From: Blattabacterium cuenoti
Lineage (GTDB): Bacteria; Bacteroidota; Bacteroidia; Flavobacteriales; Blattabacteriaceae
DNA: 64,000 bases
Reading direction: 5' to 3'
Assembly (NCBI RefSeq): GCF_014252055.1
Contig: NZ_CP059208.1
Location: 62,001-126,000, forward strand
Below the pieces are notes generated by a model. That model saw only the letters and a list, made by a program, of their open reading frames with translations. It did not search any database and had not been told where the DNA came from. The translations under genes were made by a program, and so were the position numbers. Shown here piece by piece: positions 18,881 through 28,136 of this stretch. Each line of letters begins with the position of its first letter. Within the stretch, counting starts at the first letter, position 1.

Positions 18881-19951
18881 ATGAAAAATTTTTCGATAAA
18901 AAAAAAGTGTTTCCCATTATTTTTGTTTGTATTTATTTCATTTTTTTTTGTTAAAATTTCCAATAGTTCTAATAGTAATGATAATAAATTAAATAAATCA
19001 TCTAAAAATATAGATATAGCCAATACAATAATTAATCATGTTAGTGATTCCTATGAATGGCATGTTATAGGGACTCATAATAATGGAATTACTTTTTATT
19101 TGCCTATAATATTATGGAATAATGGATTAGAATGTTTTTCTTCTTCACAATTTTTAAAAAAAAATATAGTTTTGGGAAACTATGGATACTATACAATGTA
19201 TCATGGAAAAATTTATACTACAAATAACAGTGGAAAATTACATTTTCTAAAACAAGGAGTTATAAAAAACAAAAAACCATGGGATTTTTCCATTACTAAA
19301 AATGTAATATCTATATTTTTATCTTCTTTTTTATTATGTTATCTATTTTTACGAATGAGATATAGTTATAAAAATCATTATCCGAAATGGAAATTCGGAA
19401 TATTTTTAGAATCTATGATTCTGTTTTTGAGAAATGATATTGCTATTCCAAACATAGGGAAAAATAAATATAAATCTTATTTTCCTTTTTTATTAACATC
19501 CTTTTTTTTTATATTAATTAATAATTTAATTGGATTAGTTCCAATGTTTCCAAATGTAACAGGTAATATAAGCGTTACTTTTACTCTAGCTATAATTACT
19601 TTTGTTATTACTAATGTTAATGCAAATAAAAATTACTGGATTCATAATTTTTGGATGCCTGGAGTACCAATAGGAATAAAATTATTATTAGCCCCTATAG
19701 AATTTATCGGAATATTTATCCGTCCATTAACTTTATGTATTCGTTTATTTGCTAACATAACTGCTGGACATATACTTATTTTAAGCTTTATTTGTCTTAT
19801 TTTTATTTTTAAAAGTTTTTTCGTAGCAGGATTCTCCATAATTTTTGGATTTTTCATTTTTATATTAGAAATTATAGTTTCTTTTTTACAAGCTTTTATT
19901 TTTACAACTTTATCTTCTCTTCTTATAGGTACAGCTGTAAAAGAAGAATAA
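18881..19951 (+). CDS. atpB: ATP synthase F0 subunit a (AtpB)
   Basis: Proton-channel subunit a of F-type ATP synthase. It has 356 residues, longer than the about 270 of E. coli because of the N-terminal extension (about 120 residues, with a signal-like hydrophobic segment at 8-27) common in Bacteroidota. The essential arginine is in RPLTLCIRLFANITAGHIL near residue 285. At least five hydrophobic helices follow from residue 140 on. It is the first gene of atpBEFHAG and starts immediately after a perfect hairpin. A 37-nt gap separates it from atpE. Confidence 0.95.
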   Translation: MKNFSIKKKCFPLFLFVFISFFFVKISNSSNSNDNKLNKSSKNIDIANTIINHVSDSYEWHVIGTHNNGITFYLPIILWNNGLECFSSSQFLKKNIVLGNYGYYTMYHGKIYTTNNSGKLHFLKQGVIKNKKPWDFSITKNVISIFLSSFLLCYLFLRMRYSYKNHYPKWKFGIFLESMILFLRNDIAIPNIGKNKYKSYFPFLLTSFFFILINNLIGLVPMFPNVTGNISVTFTLAIITFVITNVNANKNYWIHNFWMPGVPIGIKLLLAPIEFIGIFIRPLTLCIRLFANITAGHILILSFICLIFIFKSFFVAGFSIIFGFFIFILEIIVSFLQAFIFTTLSSLLIGTAVKEE

Positions 19952-19955
19952 ATAA

Positions 19956-20216
<261 letters not shown>

Positions 20217-20231
20217 TAATAATGTTATTAT

Positions 20232-20723
20232 ATGGATTTAGTTACTCCTTCATTTGGTCTAATATTTTGGCATTCATTAATATTTTTAATGCTTCTTTTT
20301 TTTCTATCAAAATTTGCTTGGAAGCCAATAATCAATTTTATTGATCAAAGAGAAAAGGAAATTAAAACATCTATTGAGAAATCAGATCAATTAATAAAAG
20401 AATTTCAAAAAATAGAAAATAAGAAAAAAATTATTTTAAAAGAAGCTTTTGAAAAAAGAGATCTAATTTTGAAAGAAGCTGTCAAAATAAAAGATAAAAT
20501 AAAAGTAAGAGCTAAAAAAGAAGGTCTTTTAGAAAGAGAAAAAATGTTGAAAGAAACAGAAAAAATTATTCATATGAAAAAGAAAGATGCTTTTAAACAA
20601 CTAAAAAGTAAAATAGGAGAAATTTCTATAAATATTGCAGAAAAAATACTAACAGAAAAATTAAATAATAAACAAAATAAACAAGAAGAACTCATAAAAA
20701 AATTAGTAGAAAAATTATGTTGA
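20232..20723 (+). CDS. atpF: ATP synthase F0 subunit b (AtpF)
   Basis: Peripheral-stalk subunit b, 163 residues. One N-terminal membrane helix (about 9-27, ending FAWKPIINFIDQREKEI, the conserved junction) is followed by a long, charged, coiled-coil-like helix to the C-terminus. It connects the a subunit to delta/alpha and resists rotor torque. Gap of 4 nt to atpH. There is only a single b-type gene, so the stalk is probably a homodimer. Confidence 0.95.
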   Translation: MDLVTPSFGLIFWHSLIFLMLLFFLSKFAWKPIINFIDQREKEIKTSIEKSDQLIKEFQKIENKKKIILKEAFEKRDLILKEAVKIKDKIKVRAKKEGLLEREKMLKETEKIIHMKKKDAFKQLKSKIGEISINIAEKILTEKLNNKQNKQEELIKKLVEKLC

Positions 20724-20727
20724 AAAA

Positions 20728-21276
20728 ATGTTTCCTAAAAATATAATTAAACATTATGCAATGATTCTTTATGAAGAATCCATAAAAAATAATAATAATA
20801 CCAAAAATGATTTTTTTTATAAAAAAATAAAAAAAGCTTCTTCTATATTATTATATGATAATGGAAAATTAAAAAAAATTATACAAAGTTTATTATTGAA
20901 TGATAAAAAAAAAATAAAAATTTTCAAAAGTATTTTTTACCATTTTGATTCTTTGCTTTTCCGTTTTGTTCAACTTTTAATTTTACGAAAAAGGGAATAT
21001 TTATTATATGATATATTTTTAGAATATAAAAATATATATAAAGTAAAAACAAAAAAACTTGTAGAATGTAGTATTACTACTGTTTACCCTATAAATATAG
21101 ATATACTATCTAAAATTGCATATAAAATTAATCCTTTAAAAAACAAAAAATATCATATAGTAAATAAAATTAATAAATCTATTCTGGGTGGATTTCTATT
21201 TTGTATAGATAATAAAAAATGGGATTTTAGTATAAAAAAACAATTATCCTGTATTAAAGAAATCTTTAAAAATTAA
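20728..21276 (+). CDS. atpH: ATP synthase F1 subunit delta (AtpH)
   Basis: Delta/OSCP subunit that joins F1 to the peripheral stalk, 182 residues. Conservation is low, as usual; the recognisable parts are the N-terminal helical domain (YAMILYEESI) and the C-terminal segment in which KINKSILGGFLFCIDNKKWDFSIKKQL corresponds to the family's DPSLIGGFVLRIGDKQYDASV region. Position between atpF and atpA confirms the identity. The gene is unusually rich in lysine codons and A tracts. Confidence 0.92.
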   Translation: MFPKNIIKHYAMILYEESIKNNNNTKNDFFYKKIKKASSILLYDNGKLKKIIQSLLLNDKKKIKIFKSIFYHFDSLLFRFVQLLILRKREYLLYDIFLEYKNIYKVKTKKLVECSITTVYPINIDILSKIAYKINPLKNKKYHIVNKINKSILGGFLFCIDNKKWDFSIKKQLSCIKEIFKN

Positions 21277-21297
21277 AATTTTTAAGCTTTTATTTTC

Positions 21298-22884
21298 ATG
21301 TCAGATTTAAAATATTCTGAAATATCATCAATTCTTAAAGAAGAATTATCAGACTTTCAATTTGAATCAAAACTATCCGAATATGGAATTATTGTTCAAG
21401 TAGGAGATGGAGTAGTTAGATCTTTTGGTTTAAATTCTGCTTTTTATGGAGAAATAGTAGAATTTAAAGGAGGAGAAAAAGGTATAGTATTAAATCTTGA
21501 AGAAGATCATGTCAGTATTGTATTACTTCATTCATCTAAAAATATAAAAGAAGGAGATACAGTAAAAAGAACAAAAAAAACTTTCTCTATAAAAGTTGGA
21601 GAAAATTTATTAGGTAGAGTTATAGATATATTGGGGAATCCTATTGATGGAAAAGGGCCTATTATAGATGATGGAGAATCATTTGAAATGCCTATAGAGA
21701 GAAAAGCTCCAGGTGTTATATATAGAGAACCTGTAAAGGAACCATTACAAACTGGGATTAAGTTTATAGATTCCATGATTCCCATAGGAAGAGGACAGAG
21801 AGAACTGATTATAGGAGATAGGCAAACAGGAAAAACTACTATAGCTATTGATACAATTATTAATCAAAGAAAATTTTTTGAAAATAAAAATCCTGTTTAT
21901 TGTATCTATGTAGCAATAAGTCAAAAAGGATCTACAATAGCAAAAATTGCCAAAATTTTAGAAGAAAATCAAGCTTTATCTTACACCGTTATAGTTGCAG
22001 CAACATCTTCTGAACCTGCTCCAATTCAAGTATTCGCTCCTTTTTCCGGAACTGCTATTGGAGAATATTTTCGTGATACAGGACGTTCTTCTTTAATTGT
22101 ATATGACGATCTTTCTAAACAAGCTGTTTCTTACAGAGAAATTTCCTTATTACTACGACGTCCTCCTGGAAGAGAAGCTTATCCAGGAGATGTTTTTTAT
22201 TTACATTCTCGTCTTTTAGAAAGATCAGCGAAAATTATAAAAGATCAGAAAATGGTAGAAAAAATGAATGATATTCCAGAATCAATTAGGAATAAAGTAA
22301 AGGGAGGAGGATCACTTACTGCTATTCCTATAATTGAAACTCAATCTGGAGATATTTCTTCTTATATACCAACTAATGTCATATCTATAACAGATGGACA
22401 AATTTTTTTGGAAAAAGAACTATTTAACTCAGGAATACGTCCTGCCATTAATGAAAGTATATCTGTATCTCGTGTTGGAGGAAGCGCTCAAATTAAATCT
22501 ATGAGAGAAATAGCTAGTACACTAAAAATAGATCAAGCACAATTTAGAGAATTAGAATCATTTTCAAAATTTGGTTCAGAACTAGATCCATCCACTATGG
22601 AAACTATAAATAGAGGAAAAATTAATATAGAAATATTAAAACAATTACCTCAAACTCCATATGATATTGCAGAACAAATTGCTATTATTTATGTTGGAAC
22701 AAAAAATCTTTTAAAAAAAATTCCTATAGAAAAAATTTCTCTTTTTGAAAAAGATTATCTTTTTTATTTGAAAGAAAAACATAAAGATTTATTGGATAAT
22801 CTAAGAAAAGGTGATTTTAAAAAAGAATATCATAATATTATAGAAAAAATTGTATTGGAATTAAGTAACAAATATATTATTTAA
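21298..22884 (+). CDS. atpA: ATP synthase F1 subunit alpha (AtpA)
   Basis: Non-catalytic nucleotide-binding subunit of F1, 528 residues. The P-loop GDRQTGKT is near residue 175, and the alpha signature [17 protein letters not shown] near residue 385 is followed by the C-terminal helical domain. The sequence is far more conserved than atpH or atpG around it. It is separated from atpG by a single base. Its catalytic partner atpD (beta) is not in this window; in Bacteroidota atpDC normally sits elsewhere. Confidence 0.97.
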   Translation: MSDLKYSEISSILKEELSDFQFESKLSEYGIIVQVGDGVVRSFGLNSAFYGEIVEFKGGEKGIVLNLEEDHVSIVLLHSSKNIKEGDTVKRTKKTFSIKVGENLLGRVIDILGNPIDGKGPIIDDGESFEMPIERKAPGVIYREPVKEPLQTGIKFIDSMIPIGRGQRELIIGDRQTGKTTIAIDTIINQRKFFENKNPVYCIYVAISQKGSTIAKIAKILEENQALSYTVIVAATSSEPAPIQVFAPFSGTAIGEYFRDTGRSSLIVYDDLSKQAVSYREISLLLRRPPGREAYPGDVFYLHSRLLERSAKIIKDQKMVEKMNDIPESIRNKVKGGGSLTAIPIIETQSGDISSYIPTNVISITDGQIFLEKELFNSGIRPAINESISVSRVGGSAQIKSMREIASTLKIDQAQFRELESFSKFGSELDPSTMETINRGKINIEILKQLPQTPYDIAEQIAIIYVGTKNLLKKIPIEKISLFEKDYLFYLKEKHKDLLDNLRKGDFKKEYHNIIEKIVLELSNKYII

Positions 22885-22885
22885 T

Positions 22886-23755
22886 ATGTCTTCTAATCCA
22901 AAAGATATAAAAAGAAGGATTATTTCTATAGAATCTGTAATAAAAACTACAGAAGCAATGAAAATGATCTCTGTAGTAAAATCAAAAAAATCTAAAGAGA
23001 TATTTATGAACATAAAATATTATTTAGATCATATAGAATTAATTTTTTCAGAGCTTATATCAACATTATCAATAGAAGAAAAAATAGAAAATAAATATTT
23101 TCATTCTTCAAATGGGAAGAAATTATTTATTGTATTTACTTCTAATCGTGGATTATGTGGATCTTTCAATTCCTCAATATTTGAAAAAATTAATATCATA
23201 CTTCAAAAAAAACATTTTTCATATAAAAACTGTATTTTTTTCTGCATTGGAAAAAAAGGATTCGATTTTCTGTCCAAAAAATATAATATATATGATAATT
23301 TGATAGAAAATTTCAATGAAAAAAAAATAAAATTTCTTATAAATAAACTAATTTCAGATTTTTTTAAAAATACTATTTCCTCTATTTACTTAGTATATAA
23401 TAGCTTAAAAGATTCTTTACTTCAAAAAATAATAGTGGAAAAATTTCTTCCTATTAAAAAAATAAAAAACCTATATAAACATAAAGAATCAAAAAATTTT
23501 ATTTTAGAACCATCTAAAAATAAAATTATAAATTATATAATTCCAAAAATTCTTTTTATTAAATTGAAAAAAACATTTTCAGAGTCTTTAACAGCAGAAC
23601 ATACAGCACGTATGATTTCTATGCATAAAGCAACAGAAAATGCGTCTCATATTAAAAATGATTTAATACTAAATTATAATAAAGAAAGACAAGCAACAAT
23701 AACTAAAGAAATACTTGAAATAATAGGTGGGTTAGATTCACTTCAAATAAAATAA
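22886..23755 (+). CDS. atpG: ATP synthase F1 subunit gamma (AtpG)
   Basis: Central rotor shaft of F1, 289 residues. The N-terminal helix carries the conserved IKRRIISIESVIKTTEAMKM region, the Rossmann-like middle opens with FIVFTSNRGLCGSFN near residue 85, and the C-terminal helix contains SESLTAEHTARMISMHKATENA and ends NKERQATITKEILEIIGG. It is the last atp gene here and starts 1 nt after atpA. trpS follows 30 nt later, so the operon may read on. Confidence 0.96.
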   Translation: MSSNPKDIKRRIISIESVIKTTEAMKMISVVKSKKSKEIFMNIKYYLDHIELIFSELISTLSIEEKIENKYFHSSNGKKLFIVFTSNRGLCGSFNSSIFEKINIILQKKHFSYKNCIFFCIGKKGFDFLSKKYNIYDNLIENFNEKKIKFLINKLISDFFKNTISSIYLVYNSLKDSLLQKIIVEKFLPIKKIKNLYKHKESKNFILEPSKNKIINYIIPKILFIKLKKTFSESLTAEHTARMISMHKATENASHIKNDLILNYNKERQATITKEILEIIGGLDSLQIK

Positions 23756-23785
23756 TTAGTTTATATTACTTTTATTGAGAAAGTT

Positions 23786-24775
23786 ATGGAAAATATATTA
23801 ACAGGAATCCGAAGTACAGGAGTTCCTCATTTAGGAAACATTTTAAGTGTCATTATCCCGTCAATTAATATGGTAAATAAAAGAAAAAAAGGTTTTTTTT
23901 CTTTTATATTTATCGCAGATTTACATTCCATAATCCAAACAGAAAATATACAAAACATAAAAAACAATGTTTATAACATTACAGCTACATGGTTAGCTTT
24001 TGGATTGAATACAGAAAATAGTATTTTTTATAGACAATCAGATGTTCCAGAAGTTACTGAATTAGCTTGGTATTTAAGTTGTTTTTTCCCTTATCAACGA
24101 CTAACATTAGCGCATTCCTTTAAAAAAGAAAAAGATAAAAAAAAAATAAATGTAGGATTATTTACTTATCCTATTTTAATGGCTGCTGATATTTTACTTT
24201 ATAACGCAAAAATAATTCCAGTAGGAAAAGACCAATTGCAACATATAGAGATAGCACGACGAATAGCTTATTTTTTTAACAAAAGAATAGGAAAGGAAGT
24301 ATTTTCATTACCTAATCCTTATTTACAGGAAAAATATATGTTTATCACTGGAACAGATGGAACAAAAATGAGTAAATCTAAAAATAACTATATTGATATT
24401 CTTTCTTCAAATGAAATTTTGAAAAAACAAATTATGAAAATACAAACAGATAATAAATCTTTAGAAGAAAAAAAAAATCCTGACAAAGATTACATAATGT
24501 CTTTATATAAATTAATTTCCCCAAAAGAAAAAATAGAAAAGATGAAAGAAAAATATATAAATGGTGGATATGGATATTTAGAAGCAAAAATAGCATTATA
24601 TGAACAAATAATTTGTAAATTTTCTGCAGAAAGAAATAGATTTTTTTCCCTTATAAAAAATAAATCATTATTAGATGAAATTCTTTTTCATGGAGCTAAA
24701 AAAGCAAAAAATATAGCAATAAAGCGAATAAATTACATTAGAAAATACTTGAATTTCAATTCATTATTATCATAG
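23786..24775 (+). CDS. trpS: Tryptophanyl-tRNA synthetase (TrpS)
   Basis: Class I synthetase charging tRNA-Trp, 329 residues, normal for the bacterial form. The opening LTGIRSTGVPHLGN holds the HIGH-type motif (HLGN, residues 15-18), and GTKMSKSKNNYI near residue 194 is the KMSKS loop. VGKDQLQHIEIAR near residue 152 is the conserved tryptophan-pocket segment. It follows atpG after 30 nt and is separated by 92 nt from grpE, a gap containing the sigma-54-like site. Confidence 0.96.
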   Translation: MENILTGIRSTGVPHLGNILSVIIPSINMVNKRKKGFFSFIFIADLHSIIQTENIQNIKNNVYNITATWLAFGLNTENSIFYRQSDVPEVTELAWYLSCFFPYQRLTLAHSFKKEKDKKKINVGLFTYPILMAADILLYNAKIIPVGKDQLQHIEIARRIAYFFNKRIGKEVFSLPNPYLQEKYMFITGTDGTKMSKSKNNYIDILSSNEILKKQIMKIQTDNKSLEEKKNPDKDYIMSLYKLISPKEKIEKMKEKYINGGYGYLEAKIALYEQIICKFSAERNRFFSLIKNKSLLDEILFHGAKKAKNIAIKRINYIRKYLNFNSLLS

Positions 24776-24808
24776 ATAAAAAATGACATTATGACACAAT
24801 TATAAATA

Positions 24809-24825
24809 TTGGCAAATATTTTGCT
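24809..24825 (+). promoter_or_regulatory. Candidate sigma-54 (-24/-12) promoter for grpE-dnaJ
   Basis: The 17 nt TTGGCAAATATTTTGCT carry GG at 24811-24812 and GC at 24823-24824 with exactly 10 nt between, the invariant spacing of sigma-54 promoters (TTGGCA-N6-TTGCT here; consensus TTGGCACG-N4-TTGCW). A start about 12 nt after the GC would lie near 24836, leaving a leader of about 30 nt before the grpE ATG. The inner GCAAA-TAT-TTTGC is also an inverted repeat. Use of the site depends on rpoN, which is not in this window. Confidence 0.5.
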
Positions 24826-24867
24826 ATCCTGGTCGATAGGAGTTATGTTGAAAATATTTTTTATATT

Positions 24868-25461
24868 ATGGACACCAATAAAAATACTGAAAAAAAAGAT
24901 TCTTGTTTTACTATTTCCGATGATGGTTCTCCTCTTTACAATGAAAAAAATAAAACACAAAAAAAACATAAAGAAGTTTTAAAAGAATCCGAATCCTTAG
25001 AATCATTGAAAAAGAAGGTAGAGGTTCTTAAAGAAGATTTAAAAAAAGAAAAAGATAAATACTTACGTATTTTTGCAGAATTTGAAAATTCTAAAAAACG
25101 TACTCAAAAAGAAAGATTTGACATTTTCATAACTGTTCATGAACAAATTCTTATAGATCTAATTCCAATTTTAGATGACTTTGAACGTAGTTTAAAAGAA
25201 TTAAAAAAATCTAAAGATGAATTCCTTATTAAAGGAGTTACCCTTATACAAGAAAAGCTTATTAAGGTTTTGAAAAAAAAAGGATTAAAGAAAATAAATA
25301 TAAAAAAAGGAGATGATTTCAATACAGATTTTCATGAAGCAATTACACAAATACCAGCTATTACAGAAGATTTAAAAGGAAAAGTTATAGAAATAATAGA
25401 AGCTGGATATATTCTTAAAGAAAAAGTAATAAGACATGCCAAAGTCATTACTGGAAAATAA
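24868..25461 (+). CDS. grpE: Nucleotide exchange factor GrpE
   Basis: Co-chaperone that releases ADP from DnaK, 197 residues. A polar N-terminal region (1-45) precedes a long coiled coil (about 46-95: ESLKKKVEVLKEDLKKEKDK), then FAEFENSKKRTQKER, the conserved neck, and the C-terminal beta domain ending GYILKEKVIRHAKVITGK. It lies 24 nt before dnaJ, forming a grpE-dnaJ pair. No CIRCE element is visible upstream; a sigma-54-like -24/-12 site is. Probably stress- or constitutively expressed. Confidence 0.96.
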   Translation: MDTNKNTEKKDSCFTISDDGSPLYNEKNKTQKKHKEVLKESESLESLKKKVEVLKEDLKKEKDKYLRIFAEFENSKKRTQKERFDIFITVHEQILIDLIPILDDFERSLKELKKSKDEFLIKGVTLIQEKLIKVLKKKGLKKINIKKGDDFNTDFHEAITQIPAITEDLKGKVIEIIEAGYILKEKVIRHAKVITGK

Positions 25462-25485
25462 TTATTATTAACAACTTTTATCTTC

Positions 25486-26607
25486 ATGATGAAAAAAGAT
25501 TATTACGAAGTATTAGAGGTATCTAGAAATGCTTCTTCGGAAGAAATTAAAAAATCATATCGAAAATTAGCAATTAAATATCATCCGGACAAGAACTTAA
25601 ATAATAAAAAAGAAGCAGAAGAAAAATTTAAAGAGGCTGCTGAAGCTTATGAGATTTTAAGTGATCCAGAAAAAAGAGAACGTTATGATAAATTTGGTCA
25701 TTCAGGTGTAAAAGGAAGTACTTCTGCAGCAGGTGGGATGAATATGGAAGATATTTTTACTAATTTCGGAGATATCTTTGCTGATGCATTTGGCGAAGGT
25801 TTTTCTAGTTTTGGTTTTGGAAGATCTACAAGATATAAAACTATTAAAGGAAGTGATTTAAGAATAAGAGTAAAACTTTCATTAGAAGAAATAGCTAATG
25901 GTACAGAAAAAAAAGTTAAGGTAAAAAGATTAAAAGTAGCTAAGGGAATAAAATACAAAGATTGTTTATCTTGTCATGGAACAGGTCAAATAACACACAT
26001 TACAAACACTATATTAGGAAGAATGCAAACAACTTCTCAATGTAATGTTTGTTCTGGAACAGGAAAAAGTATAGAAAATATACCTTACGGAGCTAATAAA
26101 CATGGATTAATAAAAGAAGAGGAATTAGTAGATATAAAAATACCATCAGGTATTATGGAAGGAATACAATTAAAAGTTTCCGGAAGAGGAAATGAAGCTC
26201 CTTTTGGAGGAGTCCCTGGTGATTTAATTATTCTAACAGAAGAAATTCCTCATCCAAAATTGAAAAGAGAAGGAAACAATTTACATTATGATTTATATAT
26301 TTCATTTCCTGATGCAATATTAGGAGCTGTAAAAGAAGTTCCAACTATAAATGGAAAAGCTAGAATTAAAATAGATACTGGAACACAATCAGGAAAAACT
26401 TTAAGGTTGAAAAATAAAGGATTACCTAAAATTAATGGATATGGATATGGAAGTTTATTGATTCATGTAAATGTTTGGACTCCTAAAAAAATAAATGAAG
26501 AACAAAGAAAATTTTTTGAAAAAATGAGGAAAAATGAAAATTTTCTTCCTCATCCAGGAAATGAGGAAAAATCTTTTTTTGATCGTGTAAGAGAAATGTT
26601 CTCCTAA
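25486..26607 (+). CDS. dnaJ: Chaperone protein DnaJ with a single zinc centre
   Basis: Hsp40 co-chaperone of DnaK, 373 residues (a second ATG lies one codon in). The J domain occupies residues 1-70 with HPD in YHPDKNL near residue 34. A Gly/Phe-rich linker follows (about 75-115). The zinc region has only two CxxCxGxG repeats, CLSCHGTG near 161 and CNVCSGTG near 187, where classical DnaJ has four. By position these are repeats 2 and 3 (zinc centre II); repeats 1 and 4 are replaced. I recall a similar layout in other flavobacterial DnaJ proteins. The C-terminal substrate-binding domains are intact. Confidence 0.96.
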   Translation: MMKKDYYEVLEVSRNASSEEIKKSYRKLAIKYHPDKNLNNKKEAEEKFKEAAEAYEILSDPEKRERYDKFGHSGVKGSTSAAGGMNMEDIFTNFGDIFADAFGEGFSSFGFGRSTRYKTIKGSDLRIRVKLSLEEIANGTEKKVKVKRLKVAKGIKYKDCLSCHGTGQITHITNTILGRMQTTSQCNVCSGTGKSIENIPYGANKHGLIKEEELVDIKIPSGIMEGIQLKVSGRGNEAPFGGVPGDLIILTEEIPHPKLKREGNNLHYDLYISFPDAILGAVKEVPTINGKARIKIDTGTQSGKTLRLKNKGLPKINGYGYGSLLIHVNVWTPKKINEEQRKFFEKMRKNENFLPHPGNEEKSFFDRVREMFS

Positions 26608-26664
26608 TTTTTTTAAATTAATAGACAAAATTTTTTACGGAAATAGTAGTACATAATATAATTT

Positions 26665-27846
26665 ATGCAAAAAGTTGTTGTAGGACTCTCTGGTGGAGTA
26701 GATTCAAGTGTAGCAGCTTTAATTCTAAAAAGAAAAGGATATAAGGTAATTGGATTATTTATGCATAATTGGGAAGATACTATTTATAGTAATCAATGTT
26801 CCTGGAAAGAGGATAGTATTGATGCTATGTTAGTTGCTGAACAATTAAATATACCTTTTCAAATAGTAGAAATGAAAAAAGAATATAAAAAACATGTGAT
26901 TGACTATATGTTTAATGAATATAAATTAGGAAAAACTCCTAATCCAGATATATTATGTAATAAAAAAATTAAATTCTCTATTTTTTTAGAAAAAGCTATT
27001 GATTTAGGAGCTGATTTTATTGCTACTGGACATTATGTAAATAATGAAAAAATTCTAAAAAATAAAAAAATAATTCATCGTCTTTTAACTGGAAAAGATC
27101 CTTATAAAGATCAATCATATTTCTTATGTCAATTAAATCAATACCAATTAAGAAAATCTATTTTTCCATTAGGAGGACTTATGAAAAGTCAAGTACGAAA
27201 AATAGCAGAAAAAAATAGATTATATAATGCTTATAAAAAAGAATCTCAAGGCTTATGTTTCGTAGGAAAAATTGATTTATCTAAATTTCTTAGGCAAGAA
27301 ATTTTTTCAAAAAAAGGAGACATAATATATATCGATTCTAATGCTCCAATTTATTATAAAAAAAATGAATCTTTTTCTTCTCTTGAAGAAAAATTATTTT
27401 TTTTATCTAGAAAAAAAAAATATAAAAAATCAGATGGAAAAGTTATAGGACACCATGATGGAGCACAATTTTTTACTAAAGGTCAACGTAAAAGAATTTC
27501 TTTAGGAGGCTATAAAGAGCCTTTGTTTGTTATAGAAACTGATATAAAAAAAAATATTGTTTATACGGGAATGGGGAAAGAACATCCGGGGTTATATAAC
27601 AAATTTTTGTTTATTTCAGAAGAAAATATTCATTGGATAAGAGAAGATCTCATAATGCATAAAGGAGATAAAATGGATGTTACGTGTAGAATACGTTATA
27701 GACAACCTTTACAGAAATCAAAGTTATATAAATTAACTAAAGGAATGTTAGTAGAATTTGATAAAATGCAATGTGCTATAATGGAGGGACAATTTGCAGT
27801 TTGGTATCTTGGAAAAGAATTGATAGGATCTGGAATTATTTCGTGA
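26665..27846 (+). CDS. mnmA: tRNA-specific 2-thiouridylase MnmA (TrmU)
   Basis: Introduces 2-thiouridine at wobble position 34 of tRNAs for Lys, Glu and Gln. It has 393 residues. The PP-loop GLSGGVDSSVAALIL is at residues 8-22; the catalytic cysteines are in NPDILCNKKIKF near residue 102 and ESQGLCFVGKI near residue 199. The C-terminal beta-barrel domain is complete. It is a monocistronic-looking gene after dnaJ (57 nt gap), followed by a perfect palindrome that may terminate it. Confidence 0.95.
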   Translation: MQKVVVGLSGGVDSSVAALILKRKGYKVIGLFMHNWEDTIYSNQCSWKEDSIDAMLVAEQLNIPFQIVEMKKEYKKHVIDYMFNEYKLGKTPNPDILCNKKIKFSIFLEKAIDLGADFIATGHYVNNEKILKNKKIIHRLLTGKDPYKDQSYFLCQLNQYQLRKSIFPLGGLMKSQVRKIAEKNRLYNAYKKESQGLCFVGKIDLSKFLRQEIFSKKGDIIYIDSNAPIYYKKNESFSSLEEKLFFLSRKKKYKKSDGKVIGHHDGAQFFTKGQRKRISLGGYKEPLFVIETDIKKNIVYTGMGKEHPGLYNKFLFISEENIHWIREDLIMHKGDKMDVTCRIRYRQPLQKSKLYKLTKGMLVEFDKMQCAIMEGQFAVWYLGKELIGSGIIS

Positions 27847-27871
27847 TAATGTACGATAAAAATATTTTTTT

Positions 27872-27897
27872 ATCAAAAAAAACATGTTTTTTTTGAT
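27872..27897. terminator. Perfect 26-nt palindrome after mnmA (bidirectional terminator candidate)
   Basis: The arrangement is ATC, eight A, CATG, eight T, GAT: a perfect inverted repeat starting 25 nt after the mnmA stop. The stem is A/T-rich and ends in a T run on either strand, as in weak factor-independent terminators. A similar T8G/CA8 hairpin occurs at 44827-44850. Confidence 0.5.
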
Positions 27898-27928
27898 TAT
27901 TAATAATAATCACCTCTTCATTGGAATT

Positions 27929-27985
27929 ATGATTATGAACTTTGCAATATATTTACTAATCAATCAAAAAATAATGATTTTTTAA
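27929..27985 (+). CDS. Candidate ilv operon leader peptide
   Basis: An 18-codon frame, MIMNFAIYLLINQKIMIF, begins 6 nt after a GGA and ends at TAA 27983-27985, about 100 nt before an intrinsic terminator and 150 nt before ilvD. Five of 18 codons are Ile and two adjacent codons are Leu; there is no Val. Enrichment for the products of the downstream operon is what a transcription-attenuation leader would show. Ile is common in such A+T-rich genomes, so the excess is suggestive only. Confidence 0.35.
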   Translation: MIMNFAIYLLINQKIMIF

Positions 27986-28088
27986 AAATAAATAGACAAA
28001 AATAGATTTTATACTATTCATTTTTTTCATATTTTTGCATATTATATAATATTGTATTATTAATCATAATTAGATGATATTTTTTCAT

Positions 28089-28119
28089 CCCTACTAGAAA
28101 AATTCAGTAGGGTTTTTTT
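28089..28119 (+). terminator. Intrinsic terminator / attenuator in front of ilvD
   Basis: CCCTACT (28089-28095) pairs perfectly with AGTAGGG (28106-28112) around a 10-nt loop and is followed by seven T (28113-28119). This G+C-rich stem stands out in the A+T-rich gap. The T run ends 17 nt before the ilvD ATG at 28137, leaving no room for a promoter between them, so ilv transcripts must read through it. That makes a conditional attenuator more likely than a plain end of the mnmA transcript. Confidence 0.7.
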
Positions 28120-28136
28120 GATTTATAAAACATCTC

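Noticed and set aside
20728-21276. atpH as a decaying gene because of its poly-A tracts and low conservation
   Set aside because: The frame is full length, keeps the C-terminal ILGGF region, and delta subunits are naturally poorly conserved.
21528-21785. Antisense frame inside atpA
   Set aside because: It mirrors a very conserved part of subunit alpha and has no independent start context.
24776-24867. CIRCE heat-shock operator before grpE
   Set aside because: The TTAGCACTC-N9-GAGTGCTAA pattern is absent; the small CTATC/GATAG repeat at 24824-24839 is too weak to call.
27841-28136. T-box or other riboswitch before ilvD
   Set aside because: I see no T-box consensus and T-boxes are not typical of Bacteroidota; only the leader frame and terminator are supportable.
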